From an uncultured Gemmata sp. (GTDB lineage: Bacteria > Planctomycetota > Planctomycetia > Gemmatales > Gemmataceae): DNA of 64,000 nucleotides. Positions within the stretch are counted from its first letter, which is position 1. The number at the start of each line of letters is the position of its first letter. The notes below the pieces were generated by a model. The model ran no database searches and was not told the DNA's origin. It saw nothing but the letters and a program-made list of their open reading frames with translations. The translations under genes and the position numbers were made by a program. The stretch lies in NCBI GenBank assembly GCA_937924775.1, contig CALDUT010000010.1, forward strand, positions 186,001-250,000, given 5' to 3'. Shown here one piece after another: positions 35,558 to 45,478 of this stretch.

Positions 35558-37702
35558 TTACTCCTCCTCTTCATCTTTCAGTTGGGCTTTGCTGACGATT
35601 TGCTGCTGAATGTTGGGCGGTACGATTTCGTAGTGGCTCAGCTCCATGGAGTATGAACCGGTGCCTTGAGTCATACCGCCGAGTTGGGCGGCGTAGCGAG
35701 CCACTTCAGCGAGCGGGGCCCGCGCGTAGATGACGGTGACATCACCCGGAAGTGTATCCTGATTCTCAACTTGCGCGCGTTTGGTCGGCAAATCCCCCAG
35801 GACTGCCCCGGTATACTTCGAAGGAACGGTGATTTCCAACTTGACAATCGGTTCCAACAACACTGGGCGGGCTGAGAGGAAGGCCTTCTTGAAGGCGTGC
35901 CGGGTCGCGGTTTTAAAGGCTGCTTCGGACGAATCCACATCATGGTACTTACCAAAGTGAACTTCCACGGCACAATCCTGAATGCGGTAACCGGCCAGAA
36001 CGCCGCGTTCCAGCATTTCCTTGCAACCTTTCTCCACCGCCGGGATGAAGTTGTTGGGGATCGTTCCACCGACGATATGGTCGATGAACGCGAAATTGAA
36101 GGCTGGGTCGTAGTGGACGCTGCGCATCTTTTCGAAGCGGGTTTTGTTCGCAAACTGTTCCTCGCATTGCTGTTGCGTCTTAATCTCGCGTGAGAGTGGG
36201 TAAATCCGCAGATGAACTTCGGCAAATTGGCCGCGGCCACCGGTTTGCTTTTTGTGCCGGTAGTCGCCGGCTCCCTCGGTGGTGATGGTTTCCCGGTAGG
36301 GGATTTTGGGTTCTTTGGTGTTCACCTCCACGCCGAAACGAGCCCGGAGCCGTTCGCGGATGATATCGAGGTGCAATTGACTGACCCCGCTGATGACCAA
36401 TTCGTGCGTTTGTTGGTCGTGGGTGACTTTCACCGTGGGATCTTCCGAGGCCAATTTGTGCAGACCGACGGAAATTTTTTGTTCATCGCCGCGAGTTTTG
36501 GGTTCGATTGCCAGACCGAACATCGGTGTTGGGAAGTGGGGCATGGGCAATTTCGGGGCATGGTAGGTGTGGGCGATGGTGTCGCCGATTTCCAGCCCTT
36601 CAACTTTGGCAATGGCGACAATATCTCCCGGGCCGACTTCATGGATGGGCGAAGTGCTTTTGCCTTGAACTTCCAACAATTGCCCGATGCGCAGCGTCTG
36701 ACCGCTGCGCAGGTTCACCACATTGTGGTTGTGTTGAAGCTTGCCCGCCAAGACCCGAACGAAGCTCAGATGCCCGACAAACTTATCGTTGACCACCTTG
36801 AACACCTGCGCCACAAATTCCTCTTGCTCGGTCGGTTGCAGTTGGTGGGCGGTCCCGTTGACGCTGACTTGCAGCCCCGCGAGGCGTTTGGCCGCGAAGG
36901 TGGGCGAGAGGCCATAACAGGCCAGCGCATCCAAAAGTTCTTTGACACCGATATCTTTTTTGGCACTGGCACAAAAGATGGGGATGAGGGTGCCGGCTTC
37001 CATGGCCCGGGTGATGTCGGCTTCAAGCTCGGCCACTGAGACCGTTCCCTCACTGAGGTATTTCTCCAGCAGGGCTTCGTCGGCCTCAACGACGGCTTCA
37101 ATGAGTTGCGAGCGTGCGGTATCGACGTCTACCGGGCAGGTTTTGGGAATGGGCGTGGCTGGGTCGAGCAGGCAGTAGACGCGGGAAAAATCAGGACCGG
37201 TTTGATCGGGAACGTTGAACAGTACGCATTGTTTACCAAAGGTGTTACGAATGGCTTCAACCAACCCCGACAGGTCTACCTTCTCAGCGTCCAATTTATT
37301 GATGACAATAGCCCGAGACAGGCCCAAATTGGTCGCTTCGTTGAACATCCGCCGGGTATTCATCTCGATACCGTTGACAGCGGAAACGACGATCACCGCG
37401 GTTTCCACAGCCGAGAGAGCTTCCAAGGCCGCTCCAATGAAGTCCGGTGAGCCCGGGGCATCGAGGATGTTGATATGCTTCCCTGCGTGTTCTGCGTGCA
37501 GGACGTGGGTATCAATCGAGAAGTGGTGTTTGTGTTCCTCTTCGTCGGTATCGGCGACGGAAGTTTCGTTATCCACACTTCCCAAGCGATCAACGGCGTG
37601 CGCCTCGTAGAGCAGGGCATCGGCGAGAGAGGTTTTACCCGCAGCTCGATGCCCCACGAGGGCAATATCCCGCACGTTTTCCACAAGGTGCTTGACAGTC
37701 AT
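35558..37702 (-). CDS. Elongation factor G-like GTPase
   Basis: A 714-residue translational GTPase paralogue of EF-G. GTP motifs: GHRAAGKTSL (G1), ILDAPGSPDFIGAAL (G3) and VINKLDAEKVDL (G4). The Cys-rich-free domains II-V follow, with QTGGRGQFAEVHLRIYPL and HVGG-type sequence FIDHIVGGTIPNNFIPAVEKG typical of domain IV, and a C-terminal MTQGTGSYSMELSHYEIVP. The sequence diverges from canonical EF-G in the G1 and G3 regions, so it is more likely the accessory EF-G type found in many bacteria than the main translocase. The ATG at 37702 matches the family start, with GGAG about ten bases upstream. Confidence 0.9.
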   Translation of the reverse strand: MTVKHLVENVRDIALVGHRAAGKTSLADALLYEAHAVDRLGSVDNETSVADTDEEEHKHHFSIDTHVLHAEHAGKHINILDAPGSPDFIGAALEALSAVETAVIVVSAVNGIEMNTRRMFNEATNLGLSRAIVINKLDAEKVDLSGLVEAIRNTFGKQCVLFNVPDQTGPDFSRVYCLLDPATPIPKTCPVDVDTARSQLIEAVVEADEALLEKYLSEGTVSVAELEADITRAMEAGTLIPIFCASAKKDIGVKELLDALACYGLSPTFAAKRLAGLQVSVNGTAHQLQPTEQEEFVAQVFKVVNDKFVGHLSFVRVLAGKLQHNHNVVNLRSGQTLRIGQLLEVQGKSTSPIHEVGPGDIVAIAKVEGLEIGDTIAHTYHAPKLPMPHFPTPMFGLAIEPKTRGDEQKISVGLHKLASEDPTVKVTHDQQTHELVISGVSQLHLDIIRERLRARFGVEVNTKEPKIPYRETITTEGAGDYRHKKQTGGRGQFAEVHLRIYPLSREIKTQQQCEEQFANKTRFEKMRSVHYDPAFNFAFIDHIVGGTIPNNFIPAVEKGCKEMLERGVLAGYRIQDCAVEVHFGKYHDVDSSEAAFKTATRHAFKKAFLSARPVLLEPIVKLEITVPSKYTGAVLGDLPTKRAQVENQDTLPGDVTVIYARAPLAEVARYAAQLGGMTQGTGSYSMELSHYEIVPPNIQQQIVSKAQLKDEEEE

Positions 37703-37731
37703 GATGAGATTCTCCAGAACACGAGAGAGGT

Positions 37732-38460
37732 TCAACGCGGTGGATCGCCGCGTGTCAGAGCGAACACATCCCTGAGCGTGAGACTTCCTTCGTAAAGTGC
37801 TCGGCCAATGATGCAGGCGGGAATGCCGTCGGCCATGAGCCGCCGTATGTGATCGAGTGTACAAATCCCACCCGAGGCTATCACCGGGACCGACAGTGCC
37901 GCACGCATTTCTGCTAACGCCTCAAAATTTGGGCCAGACATCATTCCATCCTTGCTAATGTCCGTGTAGACCACCGCGGCAATACCCGGATCCGCAACGC
38001 TGTGGGCCAGATCGACCGCATGCACACGCGAGACTTGCAGCCAACCGTCGGTAGCAACAAAGCCATTTTTCGCATCAATGCCCACAACGATTCGCTGCGG
38101 CCAGCGTTGAGCCATCGCCTGCACCCACTCTGGGGATTGCAACGCCCGCGTACCCACTACCGCCCAACGAACACCCCACTCGAACACCGTGGCTAAGTGT
38201 TCTTCGGTCCGCAGCCCGCCGCCCAATTGGATAGGAACACCGGCGGCTTCGACGATTTGCCGAATGACTGGACCATTCACCGGCTGGCCGGTTTTGGCCC
38301 CGTCTAAATCCACTACATGCAACCGATCGGCCCCCTGAGAGACCCAAATCTGGGCTACTTCTGCCGGATCGTCCGAGAAGACCGTTTCTTGCAAGTAATC
38401 GCCTTGTCGCAGCCGCACACAGCGGCCCGCAAGCAAATCAATCGCTGGATAAATCCGCAT
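37732..38460 (-). CDS. hisA: HisA, ProFAR isomerase
   Basis: Phosphoribosylformimino-5-aminoimidazole carboxamide ribotide isomerase, fourth step of histidine synthesis. A (beta/alpha)8 barrel with catalytic Asp8 in YPAIDLLAGRCVRL, phosphate-binding GGGLRTEEHL and ASGGICTLDHIRRL, and VYTDISKDGMMSGPN carrying the second catalytic Asp. Length 242 is normal. No other his genes are nearby. The EF-G-like gene starts 30 bases downstream, so the two may be co-transcribed. Confidence 0.96.
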   Translation of the reverse strand: MRIYPAIDLLAGRCVRLRQGDYLQETVFSDDPAEVAQIWVSQGADRLHVVDLDGAKTGQPVNGPVIRQIVEAAGVPIQLGGGLRTEEHLATVFEWGVRWAVVGTRALQSPEWVQAMAQRWPQRIVVGIDAKNGFVATDGWLQVSRVHAVDLAHSVADPGIAAVVYTDISKDGMMSGPNFEALAEMRAALSVPVIASGGICTLDHIRRLMADGIPACIIGRALYEGSLTLRDVFALTRGDPPR

Positions 38461-38671
38461 AAGCCATCCTTCACATCGATTAAATTGTTTCCAGACTCCA
38501 AGCGGAATGCAAGTAAATTGAAGGAATCATGAAAAACCCCCAAAATCTGCCAAACTCAGGGCGGATTTTACTGGAGTATCTCACGGGGAGCCGCCACGGA
38601 AGGGCATGAAGCCGGTCGCATGGTGACGGTCCGCTTCCCCCGCAAACGATCCCAAGTGAAAGCGTTCGGGG

Positions 38672-39727
38672 TTAGGACTCGGGGATCGCCACTTGCAACT
38701 GTTGGGCGGTTTGCTTGATGAGCTCCCAAGTTCCCTCCGGAATGGGAATTCCTTCGGCCAAGCGTTTTTCTTTGCTCAAACGCTCGGGATCGCCGGGCAA
38801 TGTGATGCGTTCGACTCCCGGTGCGGTAGGGCAGGAACGCACATAAGCGGTCAGGCCGTCGGTTTCCTTCAAAAAATGGTCCAGCCCCCCAAAGAGCGCG
38901 GGATTGAACACGACAAATACCGCGGCGTTGCCGTGCCCAGTCATAGGGTATGCTGGATGACTGCACGCTCCTCCTGAAAGTCCACCACAAAGAAGATCGA
39001 CAACCAATCCTAAAGCAAACCCTTTATACGCTTGGGCTCCTCCAAAGGGGAGGATACTACCTCGTGGTTCTGTGTATAGCACAGATGGATCAGTTGTTGG
39101 TTGCCCTTGATGGTCGATCAGCCAGCCTTCCGGGGTCGGTTGCTTTTTTTGGAATTGCACGCGCACTTTGCCTTCGGCGGCGGCGCTGGTGCCGAAATCT
39201 AGCACCACCGGGGCGTGGGACGTCGGTATACCAAAGCAGATCGGATTGGTGCTGATCCGGCCTTCCTTTCCGCCTGGGGGAGCGACACGGCGACCGGCCC
39301 CGTGGGAGTTGACGGCAGCCAGCAGTGCCAACTGCTGTTGAGCAAGGAATTCGGCGTATTCGCCGAGCCGTCCGGTGTGTCCGCAATGGCGGAGCGTGCC
39401 CGCGGCGATGCCCAATGACCGAGCTTTGGGAATCAAGCGTTCGAGCAAGCGGTAAGCTTGGACTTGACCCAGCCCCCAATTGCCGTCGGCCGCGAGAATC
39501 GCCGGCGTTTCGTGAATCACCGACAGAGGAACGTTCGCCTGATACGTCCCCTTATTCAGGGCTTCGATATATTGCGGGATACGGATCACACCGTGCGAGT
39601 CGTGGCCACACAAGTTGGCATCCACAAGGCTCCGGGCGACGATGGCCGCATCGGCGGCCGGAACACCGGCGGCTTCAAACAGCGACTGCGTGAACGCGGT
39701 GAGGTGAGCAGCGGAGAAGGTTGGCAT
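38672..39727 (-). CDS. Ldh-family NAD(P)-dependent dehydrogenase
   Basis: A 351-residue member of the malate/L-lactate/ureidoglycolate/sulfolactate dehydrogenase family (Ldh_2), unrelated to classical LDH. Motifs: ANLCGHDSHGVIRIPQYIEA (catalytic His region), AAVNSHGAGRRVAPPGGKEG, TNPICFGIPTSHAPVVLDFG, and GGAQAYKGFALGLVVDLLCG. The exact 2-hydroxyacid substrate cannot be read from sequence. The ATG at 39727 matches the family start (PTFSAAHLTAFTQSLFEAAG). Transcribed alone, with 211 bases to hisA. Confidence 0.9.
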   Translation of the reverse strand: MPTFSAAHLTAFTQSLFEAAGVPAADAAIVARSLVDANLCGHDSHGVIRIPQYIEALNKGTYQANVPLSVIHETPAILAADGNWGLGQVQAYRLLERLIPKARSLGIAAGTLRHCGHTGRLGEYAEFLAQQQLALLAAVNSHGAGRRVAPPGGKEGRISTNPICFGIPTSHAPVVLDFGTSAAAEGKVRVQFQKKQPTPEGWLIDHQGQPTTDPSVLYTEPRGSILPFGGAQAYKGFALGLVVDLLCGGLSGGACSHPAYPMTGHGNAAVFVVFNPALFGGLDHFLKETDGLTAYVRSCPTAPGVERITLPGDPERLSKEKRLAEGIPIPEGTWELIKQTAQQLQVAIPES

Positions 39728-39819
39728 AGTCAGTATTCTGGTGATGTTTCGCACAATTGGGGTGGTACCGTGTGAGGTATGATCTTACGAATCGCGGCTA
39801 TTATTGAAGGAGTGTTCAT

Positions 39820-40848
39820 ATGGGCTTTTCTGTCCGTTCTTGTGTCGCCACCGCAGGGGAACGAACGGGAGATGTTTACGAACTGGGCTGTGCGAACGAA
39901 GCCGTTCGTGCCGAAGTATGGCCTCAGTGGGGCTTCAACTGCTTGAAGTGGCAAGTTCGCCAGTCGGAGGATTTGTGGACCGACATTTTCTACCATATGC
40001 CCGATTGGACGACCAATCCAGTGCCCACCCGCAGCGGACATCCGATTCTGTTTCCTTTCCCCGGCCGGCTGCGTCAGGGTCGTTTTTCCTTCGAAGGGCG
40101 GGAATATCAATTGCCGCTGACCGACGCCACTGGGCAACATGCGATTCACGGTTTCACCCCGCGCAATCGTTGGCGAGTAGTCGATTCGCTGACCGGTCCG
40201 GACTTTGCCGCCGTAACCGGTGAATTTCATTTGGCTCGCGATCTGCCAGAAGCGGTGGAGTACTGGCCGTCCGACTTTCAGCTGCGTGTGACATATCGGT
40301 TACATACGGATCGTTTGCGTGTGGAAGCGGCCATCCAGAATGTCGGCTCGGGGCGATTACCCTGCGGTGTGGGTTATCACGGCTACTTTCGCATCCCCGG
40401 GATGCCAGAGCTGGAGATCGGCGGCTGTATTTTGCAAGCGTCTGTGGAGCAACTGTGGCTCAGTGAGAATCAACTGCCAACCGGGCAACGACTTAACCTT
40501 CAGCCAGAAATAGATTTCCGCCACGGCCAGCCTATAGGTGCAACTGTGTTGGATCACGTTTTCACCGGTGTCAGCGGGCCGCCCGTGGACGACGGAATGA
40601 TCGAGCTGGCCCGGCTGAGCCACCCGGCTGTACGGGGAGTCCTTCGAGTAGTAGCCGATCGGTCGTTTCGCGAATTGGTTCTGTTCACCCCGCCGCACCG
40701 GCAGGCGATCGCCATCGAACCGTACACCAGTTCGGCCGATGCCGCGAATCTTGCCGCCCAGGGAGTGGATAGTGGCTGGCGGGTTCTCGAGCGCGACGCC
40801 GTGTGGAACACGACGGTGGAGTACCGTTGGGATTGGGGCGCAGCGTGA
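39820..40848 (+). CDS. Aldose 1-epimerase family protein
   Basis: Mutarotase-fold protein that interconverts alpha and beta anomers of free or phosphorylated aldoses. Residues: PILFPFPGRLRQGRF, QHAIHGFTPRNRW with His107/His110, CGVGYHGYFRIPG (second His), and AIEPYTSSADAANL (catalytic Glu). At 342 residues it has normal length. AAGGAG lies ten bases before the ATG. It fits with the malQ, pgi and treS genes in this window. Confidence 0.92.
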   Translation: MGFSVRSCVATAGERTGDVYELGCANEAVRAEVWPQWGFNCLKWQVRQSEDLWTDIFYHMPDWTTNPVPTRSGHPILFPFPGRLRQGRFSFEGREYQLPLTDATGQHAIHGFTPRNRWRVVDSLTGPDFAAVTGEFHLARDLPEAVEYWPSDFQLRVTYRLHTDRLRVEAAIQNVGSGRLPCGVGYHGYFRIPGMPELEIGGCILQASVEQLWLSENQLPTGQRLNLQPEIDFRHGQPIGATVLDHVFTGVSGPPVDDGMIELARLSHPAVRGVLRVVADRSFRELVLFTPPHRQAIAIEPYTSSADAANLAAQGVDSGWRVLERDAVWNTTVEYRWDWGAA

Positions 40849-40980
40849 CGGACCTCAGGCCATACCCTTAAAGTTTGCCACTAGTCAAACTCTGCCGGTG
40901 GAGGAGAGGTTTGCTCCCCACCTGAACGCGCCCTAGTGTTGCTTAGCGAACCTACGAAGCTGAGCGGCGGGGATGGCGGA

Positions 40981-42327
40981 ATGCTGGGCAAAGTTGTATT
41001 GGGGAAGTACCGGTTACTACAGTCTCTTGGGAGTGGGAGCAATGGTGAAGTATTCTACGCCGAACCGATCCAATTTCCCGAATTCCGCGTGGTGGTGAAG
41101 CGAATCCACGATCATGTGGTGAAACATCCCAAATTTCGGCAGCGCTTTGAGGCCGAAGTTCACTCGATGGCGAATTTCGACCACCCTTACGCGGTCGGCC
41201 TCATCGAAGCCTCGCTCGATGATCCTCTGGGTCCGTGCTTGGTCATGGAATATGTTCCAGGGATTACTTTGGAGACGTTGCTGGCCAAGTTCCGACGTCT
41301 CACGCCACAACGGGCGGGGCTCTTGCTCGGCTATTTCTGCCATGCTTTGGAGGCCGCTCACCAAGCCGGGATTGTTCACCGGGATCTGAAACCAGCGAAC
41401 TTGATGGTCGTAAAACCGGCTGCTGCGGATGAATCGCTCAAAGTCATGGACTTCGGTTTCGCCGGCTTTGTCGCTAAACCCTATTTGCAGTTGGCCGACC
41501 TGACCGGACAAGGCCCCATCGATGCGATGGGAACCCCATCATATGTGAGCCCGGAGATGATCCGTGGGGATCGTGTCGATGCCCGGAGTGATTTGTACTC
41601 AGTGGGGGTGATTTTGTACGAAATGCTTACCGGTCGCCTACCTTTCATGCATGAATCTCAAGATCGTTTGTTGATGGCTCACATGAATGATGCCCCCCCC
41701 CGGTTTGCCAAGATAGGCTCTGGCGATATTCCCACGGCCATTGAAGCGGTTGTCTTGCGCTGCTTGGCCAAGTATCCCAACGAGCGTCCACAAAGTGCCA
41801 AGGAATTGCTCAGTGAGTATAGCTATGCCTTGGGTGTCGATTTGTGGGAAACCACCTATCCGGCGGGGTGGGAACCGACCGCCGTTCCCCTCGAACCCGG
41901 ATTTGCTGAGACGCCGCGACGACTTCAACCCCGGGGGCCTTTCCACGTTCTCTTTCAGTTAGGGGTTTTGCTCCCCGAACGGATGGCCGCGGCGAAATTG
42001 CGGGGTTTCATCGATGATTTGGCCGCGGAAGTCGTCACCAGCGAACCAGGGCTCATCCGTATGCGCTTGGGTTTGCCCGCGGGCTACCGGGAGGGCCACG
42101 GAAGTAGCCTTTGGGGCTGGTTGGCGACACGGCGGCCGTCGGTCCCCCAAGGCCAGGAGCCGATCGAAGTTGAGTTGCACATGGACCGACCCAATCCTTC
42201 GCAACCCCTTTTGAATGTGATTCTATCATTCCAACCGCTGAAAGATTATCCCCCGAAAGACCCAGCCGTTTGGCAGACCCGCTGCGAAAAAGTTCAGGCC
42301 CTTCTCAAACGCTACCTGGGCGCCTGA
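40981..42327 (+). CDS. Ser/Thr protein kinase
   Basis: Hanks-type kinase of 448 residues, with the kinase domain near the N-terminus: LGKYRLLQSLGSGSNGEVFY (glycine loop), VVVKRIHDH (Lys), HRDLKPANLM, VMDFGFAG and GTPSYVSPEM. The C-terminal 150 residues (PRGPFHVLFQLGVLLPERMA onward) are soluble, match no domain I recognise and have no membrane segment, so the enzyme is probably cytoplasmic. The ATG at 40981 was preferred to an in-frame TTG at 40936. The methyltransferase gene follows within 30 bases. Confidence 0.9.
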   Translation: MLGKVVLGKYRLLQSLGSGSNGEVFYAEPIQFPEFRVVVKRIHDHVVKHPKFRQRFEAEVHSMANFDHPYAVGLIEASLDDPLGPCLVMEYVPGITLETLLAKFRRLTPQRAGLLLGYFCHALEAAHQAGIVHRDLKPANLMVVKPAAADESLKVMDFGFAGFVAKPYLQLADLTGQGPIDAMGTPSYVSPEMIRGDRVDARSDLYSVGVILYEMLTGRLPFMHESQDRLLMAHMNDAPPRFAKIGSGDIPTAIEAVVLRCLAKYPNERPQSAKELLSEYSYALGVDLWETTYPAGWEPTAVPLEPGFAETPRRLQPRGPFHVLFQLGVLLPERMAAAKLRGFIDDLAAEVVTSEPGLIRMRLGLPAGYREGHGSSLWGWLATRRPSVPQGQEPIEVELHMDRPNPSQPLLNVILSFQPLKDYPPKDPAVWQTRCEKVQALLKRYLGA

Positions 42328-42353
42328 TCCTCGCGGGGCCATATCATGGCTGC

Positions 42354-43544
42354 ATGACATCGGATTCAACACCATTTCCTGAGGCACTGCCCCAAGTGCG
42401 GCTCAAAATCGAGCGGCGGACCTCGCATCCGTGGATTTTCCAAAAGATGGTGGAAAAACCGGCCCAACGGATCGCTCCAGGAACCATCGTGGACATCATC
42501 GACAATCGCGGACAGTGGGTGGGGCGGGGATTCTATAACGGCCATTCCCGGATCGCTTTACGCGTGCTGACATCCCAACCGCACGAAGCCATTGACCAGA
42601 CATTCTTCGCTCGCAAGTTGGCCGCGGCCATCACATTTCGTCGGGAAACGCTCAGACTCGATGACGTCACCAACGCCTACCGGCTGGTGCACGCTGAAGC
42701 CGATGGCCTTAGCGGCTTGGTCGTCGATCGCTTTGCGGATACGATCGTGATCGAATTTTTCTCCGCGGGGATGTACAAAAAACGTACAGCGATTCTGGAG
42801 GCTCTTCGGAGTCATTTTCCCGGGGCACGGTTTTACTACTTTGCCGAAGAGCATGTCGGCAAACAGGAATCCTTTGATTGTCGCCCGCCGCCGCCGCCGC
42901 CGCCAGGGGTGATCCGCGAACACGGGGTGAAATTCCGGGTTGCCCCCGGCAGCAAACACAAGACAGGGTTTTTCGTCGATCAACGGGACAACCGCAAAAC
43001 CTTTGCCGACTTTTGCCAAGGTAAGCGGGTTTTGGACATCTGCTGTAATACCGGGGGCTTTAGTGTTTACGCCAAAGCTCTGGGGGGAGCGGCCGAAGTG
43101 ATCGGCCTGGATCTTGATGAGCAAGCGATCGAGTTGGCGAAGCAGAACGCCAAACTCAACCATGTGATAATCCGTTACATTCAAGCCGATTTGTTCACAT
43201 GGCTCCGCGACGTCATTCCCAACGGCGAATACTTCGATGCTGTCGTTCTCGATCCCGCCAAGTTGACCCGCGATCGCGCGGATGTTCCCGCGGCTTTACG
43301 CAAGTACTGTGACATGAACCGCTTAGCGCTGCAAGTCGTGAAACCGGGAGGGGTATTTCTGACTTGTTCCTGCACGGGTTTGGTCAGTGAAGCGGAATTC
43401 CTGGAGTCGCTCCGCCGGGCGGCTTGGCAAGCGGGTCGAACACTACAGGTGTTCAAAATCGCCGGTGCTGCACCCGATCATCCGTTTTTGCTCAATGTGC
43501 CGGAAGGGCGTTATCTCAAAGCGGTCTTTTGCCGAGTGGAATAA
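42354..43544 (+). CDS. RlmI-like rRNA cytosine methyltransferase
   Basis: A 396-residue class I SAM methyltransferase with N-terminal PUA domain (RTSHPWIFQKMVEKPAQRIA), EEHVGKQE in the middle, KTGFFVDQRDNRKTFADFC, and RVLDICCNTGGFSVYAKALG for SAM binding. VVLDPAKLTRDRADV and FLTCSCTGLVSEAEF carry the m5C-type motifs. RlmI methylates C1962 of 23S rRNA in E. coli; orthology is likely but not proven. An unusual run of seven prolines encoded by CCG repeats lies at about 42887-42906. The ATG at 42354 has no strong Shine-Dalgarno sequence. Confidence 0.9.
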   Translation: MTSDSTPFPEALPQVRLKIERRTSHPWIFQKMVEKPAQRIAPGTIVDIIDNRGQWVGRGFYNGHSRIALRVLTSQPHEAIDQTFFARKLAAAITFRRETLRLDDVTNAYRLVHAEADGLSGLVVDRFADTIVIEFFSAGMYKKRTAILEALRSHFPGARFYYFAEEHVGKQESFDCRPPPPPPPGVIREHGVKFRVAPGSKHKTGFFVDQRDNRKTFADFCQGKRVLDICCNTGGFSVYAKALGGAAEVIGLDLDEQAIELAKQNAKLNHVIIRYIQADLFTWLRDVIPNGEYFDAVVLDPAKLTRDRADVPAALRKYCDMNRLALQVVKPGGVFLTCSCTGLVSEAEFLESLRRAAWQAGRTLQVFKIAGAAPDHPFLLNVPEGRYLKAVFCRVE

Positions 43545-43611
43545 GAAAGCCCATCCCTCTTGGCCGCGGCTGGGTACTCGCCGACATGATGACGGAACCT
43601 GGGGATTTTGT

Positions 43612-45120
43612 ATGTTGTCGCCGCTACTGCTGCGTTCTTCAGGGATTTTGCTCCACCCGACGAGTCTGCCCGGGCCGTTCGGGATTGGCGACCTTGGCCC
43701 CGTGGCCTACCGCTGGGTGGAAACCCTCGCGGCGATGAAACAATCGTGGTGGCAAATTCTGCCCCTAGGGCCGACCGGAGCTGGCGATTCGCCGTATCAA
43801 TCGTTTTCGGCCTTCGCTGGCAATATCCATTTGTTAAGCCCGGAATTGCTCGCGGAAGAGGGTTTGGTGAGCCCAGAACTGTGGACCTATGAACAATTCG
43901 ACGACCACCGGGTGGATTATCCGCGAGTCGGCCGCTTCAAAGCCCAACTGCTGCGGGTGGCCTGGGAAAACTTCTGCCGTGGGACAGCAGATCATCTCCG
44001 TCATCCGTTTGAAACATATTGCCAGGCGGAATCCGTCTGGCTCAACGATTACGCCCTGTTTATGGCGATCCGGGAGACTCTGGGGGGTGCGCGGTTGGTC
44101 GATTGGCCTGCGGATTTGCTCCAGCGTAACCCGGTGGCCATGGAGGAGATCAGCAAGCAACTGGCGCACGAAGTTGGGATGCATAAATTCGGCCAATTCC
44201 TCTTCGATCAGCAGTGGACCCGCTTGCGGAAGTTCGCGGCGGAACGGCGCATCAAAATCTTGGGAGATGCCCCCATCTTTGTGGCCCTCGATTCTGCGGA
44301 CGTGTGGGCTAATCCCGGCGAGTTTTTGCTCCATCCCGATGGCCGGCCCCGAGTGGTCGCTGGCGTGCCGCCGGACTACTTCAGCGCCGACGGCCAGCAT
44401 TGGGGCAACCCCATTTATGATTGGCAACGGATGGAAGAGAATGGCTATGCTTGGTGGTGCGCCCGCTTAGAACGCCAGATGGAACAGGTCGATCTGCTGC
44501 GGCTGGATCATTTCCGCGGCTTCTGCCAAGCCTGGCACATACCCGCGGAGGAAACCACGGCCCGGAGTGGCGAGTGGGTGGATGGCCCAGGAATCAAACT
44601 CTTCCACCGGCTGCGAGACGCCCTGCGCGGCCTACCGCTTATTGCAGAAGACCTCGGCGTGATTACTCCAGATGTCCATGAACTGCGCGATACACTCGGT
44701 CTGCCCGGGATGCGGGTGTTGCAATTCGCCCTCGATGGGCCGGCTAACCCCCATTGGCCCCACAATTTTGTGCCTAATTGCGTGTGCTACACCGGAACTC
44801 ACGATAACGACACCGTCAACGGCTGGTATGCCACGTTGGATGAACACGCCCGCCAGTATTTAGCCCGCACCTTGGGAAAACCGATTACCAACGCGGCATG
44901 GGACTTGATCGTTCTGGGCTGGTCGTCGGTCGCCGTTCTGGCGATCGCCCCGTTGCAAGATGTTCTCAGTTTGGGAAGCGAGGCCCGGATGAACCGCCCC
45001 GGAGTCGCCAATGGCAATTGGCAATGGCGGGTTCGTTATGATCAGTTCCAGCATGACATGATCACGCGGTTGGCCGAATTGACCACGCTTTACAACCGAG
45101 TCCCCCACAGCGGGTCTTAA
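43612..45120 (+). CDS. malQ: 4-alpha-glucanotransferase
   Basis: Amylomaltase (GH77) that disproportionates maltodextrins. Motifs: RSSGILLHPTSLPGPFGIGD at the start, SPYQSFSAFAGN, LLRLDHFRGFCQAW (nucleophile Asp), LPLIAEDLGVITPDV (acid/base Glu) and YTGTHDNDTVNGWY (third Asp). At 502 residues it has normal length. The ATG at 43612 was chosen because the family begins here and GGGGA lies upstream; the frame is open through the end of the methyltransferase gene. It fits with treS-mak in alpha-glucan turnover. Confidence 0.96.
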   Translation: MLSPLLLRSSGILLHPTSLPGPFGIGDLGPVAYRWVETLAAMKQSWWQILPLGPTGAGDSPYQSFSAFAGNIHLLSPELLAEEGLVSPELWTYEQFDDHRVDYPRVGRFKAQLLRVAWENFCRGTADHLRHPFETYCQAESVWLNDYALFMAIRETLGGARLVDWPADLLQRNPVAMEEISKQLAHEVGMHKFGQFLFDQQWTRLRKFAAERRIKILGDAPIFVALDSADVWANPGEFLLHPDGRPRVVAGVPPDYFSADGQHWGNPIYDWQRMEENGYAWWCARLERQMEQVDLLRLDHFRGFCQAWHIPAEETTARSGEWVDGPGIKLFHRLRDALRGLPLIAEDLGVITPDVHELRDTLGLPGMRVLQFALDGPANPHWPHNFVPNCVCYTGTHDNDTVNGWYATLDEHARQYLARTLGKPITNAAWDLIVLGWSSVAVLAIAPLQDVLSLGSEARMNRPGVANGNWQWRVRYDQFQHDMITRLAELTTLYNRVPHSGS

Positions 45121-45201
45121 AAAACTGTCTGGTTGTGGGGGCCGGATGTAATCCGTGGAGGAAATTCGCTTTTGGCGTTGGTTTGCTAGCCGTATCTTTA
45201 G

Positions 45202-45417
45202 TTAGTGGTCGTCGCCGTATTCGTCTTTCCACAAGTCGTACCAAGCCATCTGAATGGCTTCGAGCAATTTCTCATTCGATTCATGCGGTTGACCGGTAAA
45301 ACCTTCGAGATTCATCACATGCTTGTGCAGGTCGGTGAACCGGACGGTGAGAGGGTTGAGAGTATCGAACTGTTCGAAAAGGGCTTCCCCGATTTCGCGT
45401 GCATCGTGCCAGGTCAT
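45202..45417 (-). CDS. iscX: IscX iron-sulfur accessory protein
   Basis: A 71-residue acidic protein that in E. coli binds IscS and iron and modulates cluster assembly. Diagnostic: MTWHDAREIGEALFEQF, LTVRFTDLHKHVMNLEGF and SNEKLLEAIQMAWYDLW. GGAGG lies nine bases before the ATG at 45417; an in-frame start 11 codons earlier was rejected. Last gene of the isc run, directly after hscA. Confidence 0.95.
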   Translation of the reverse strand: MTWHDAREIGEALFEQFDTLNPLTVRFTDLHKHVMNLEGFTGQPHESNEKLLEAIQMAWYDLWKDEYGDDH

Positions 45418-45478
45418 CGTTTGTTCCTCCCGCGGGATATTGTCCTGCAAGCAGCGTAAGTGATTGTTTTATTTGAAC

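Noticed and set aside
36212-37039. 275-codon + strand frame
   Set aside because: Antisense to the EF-G-like gene; composition matches a shadow of conserved coding sequence.
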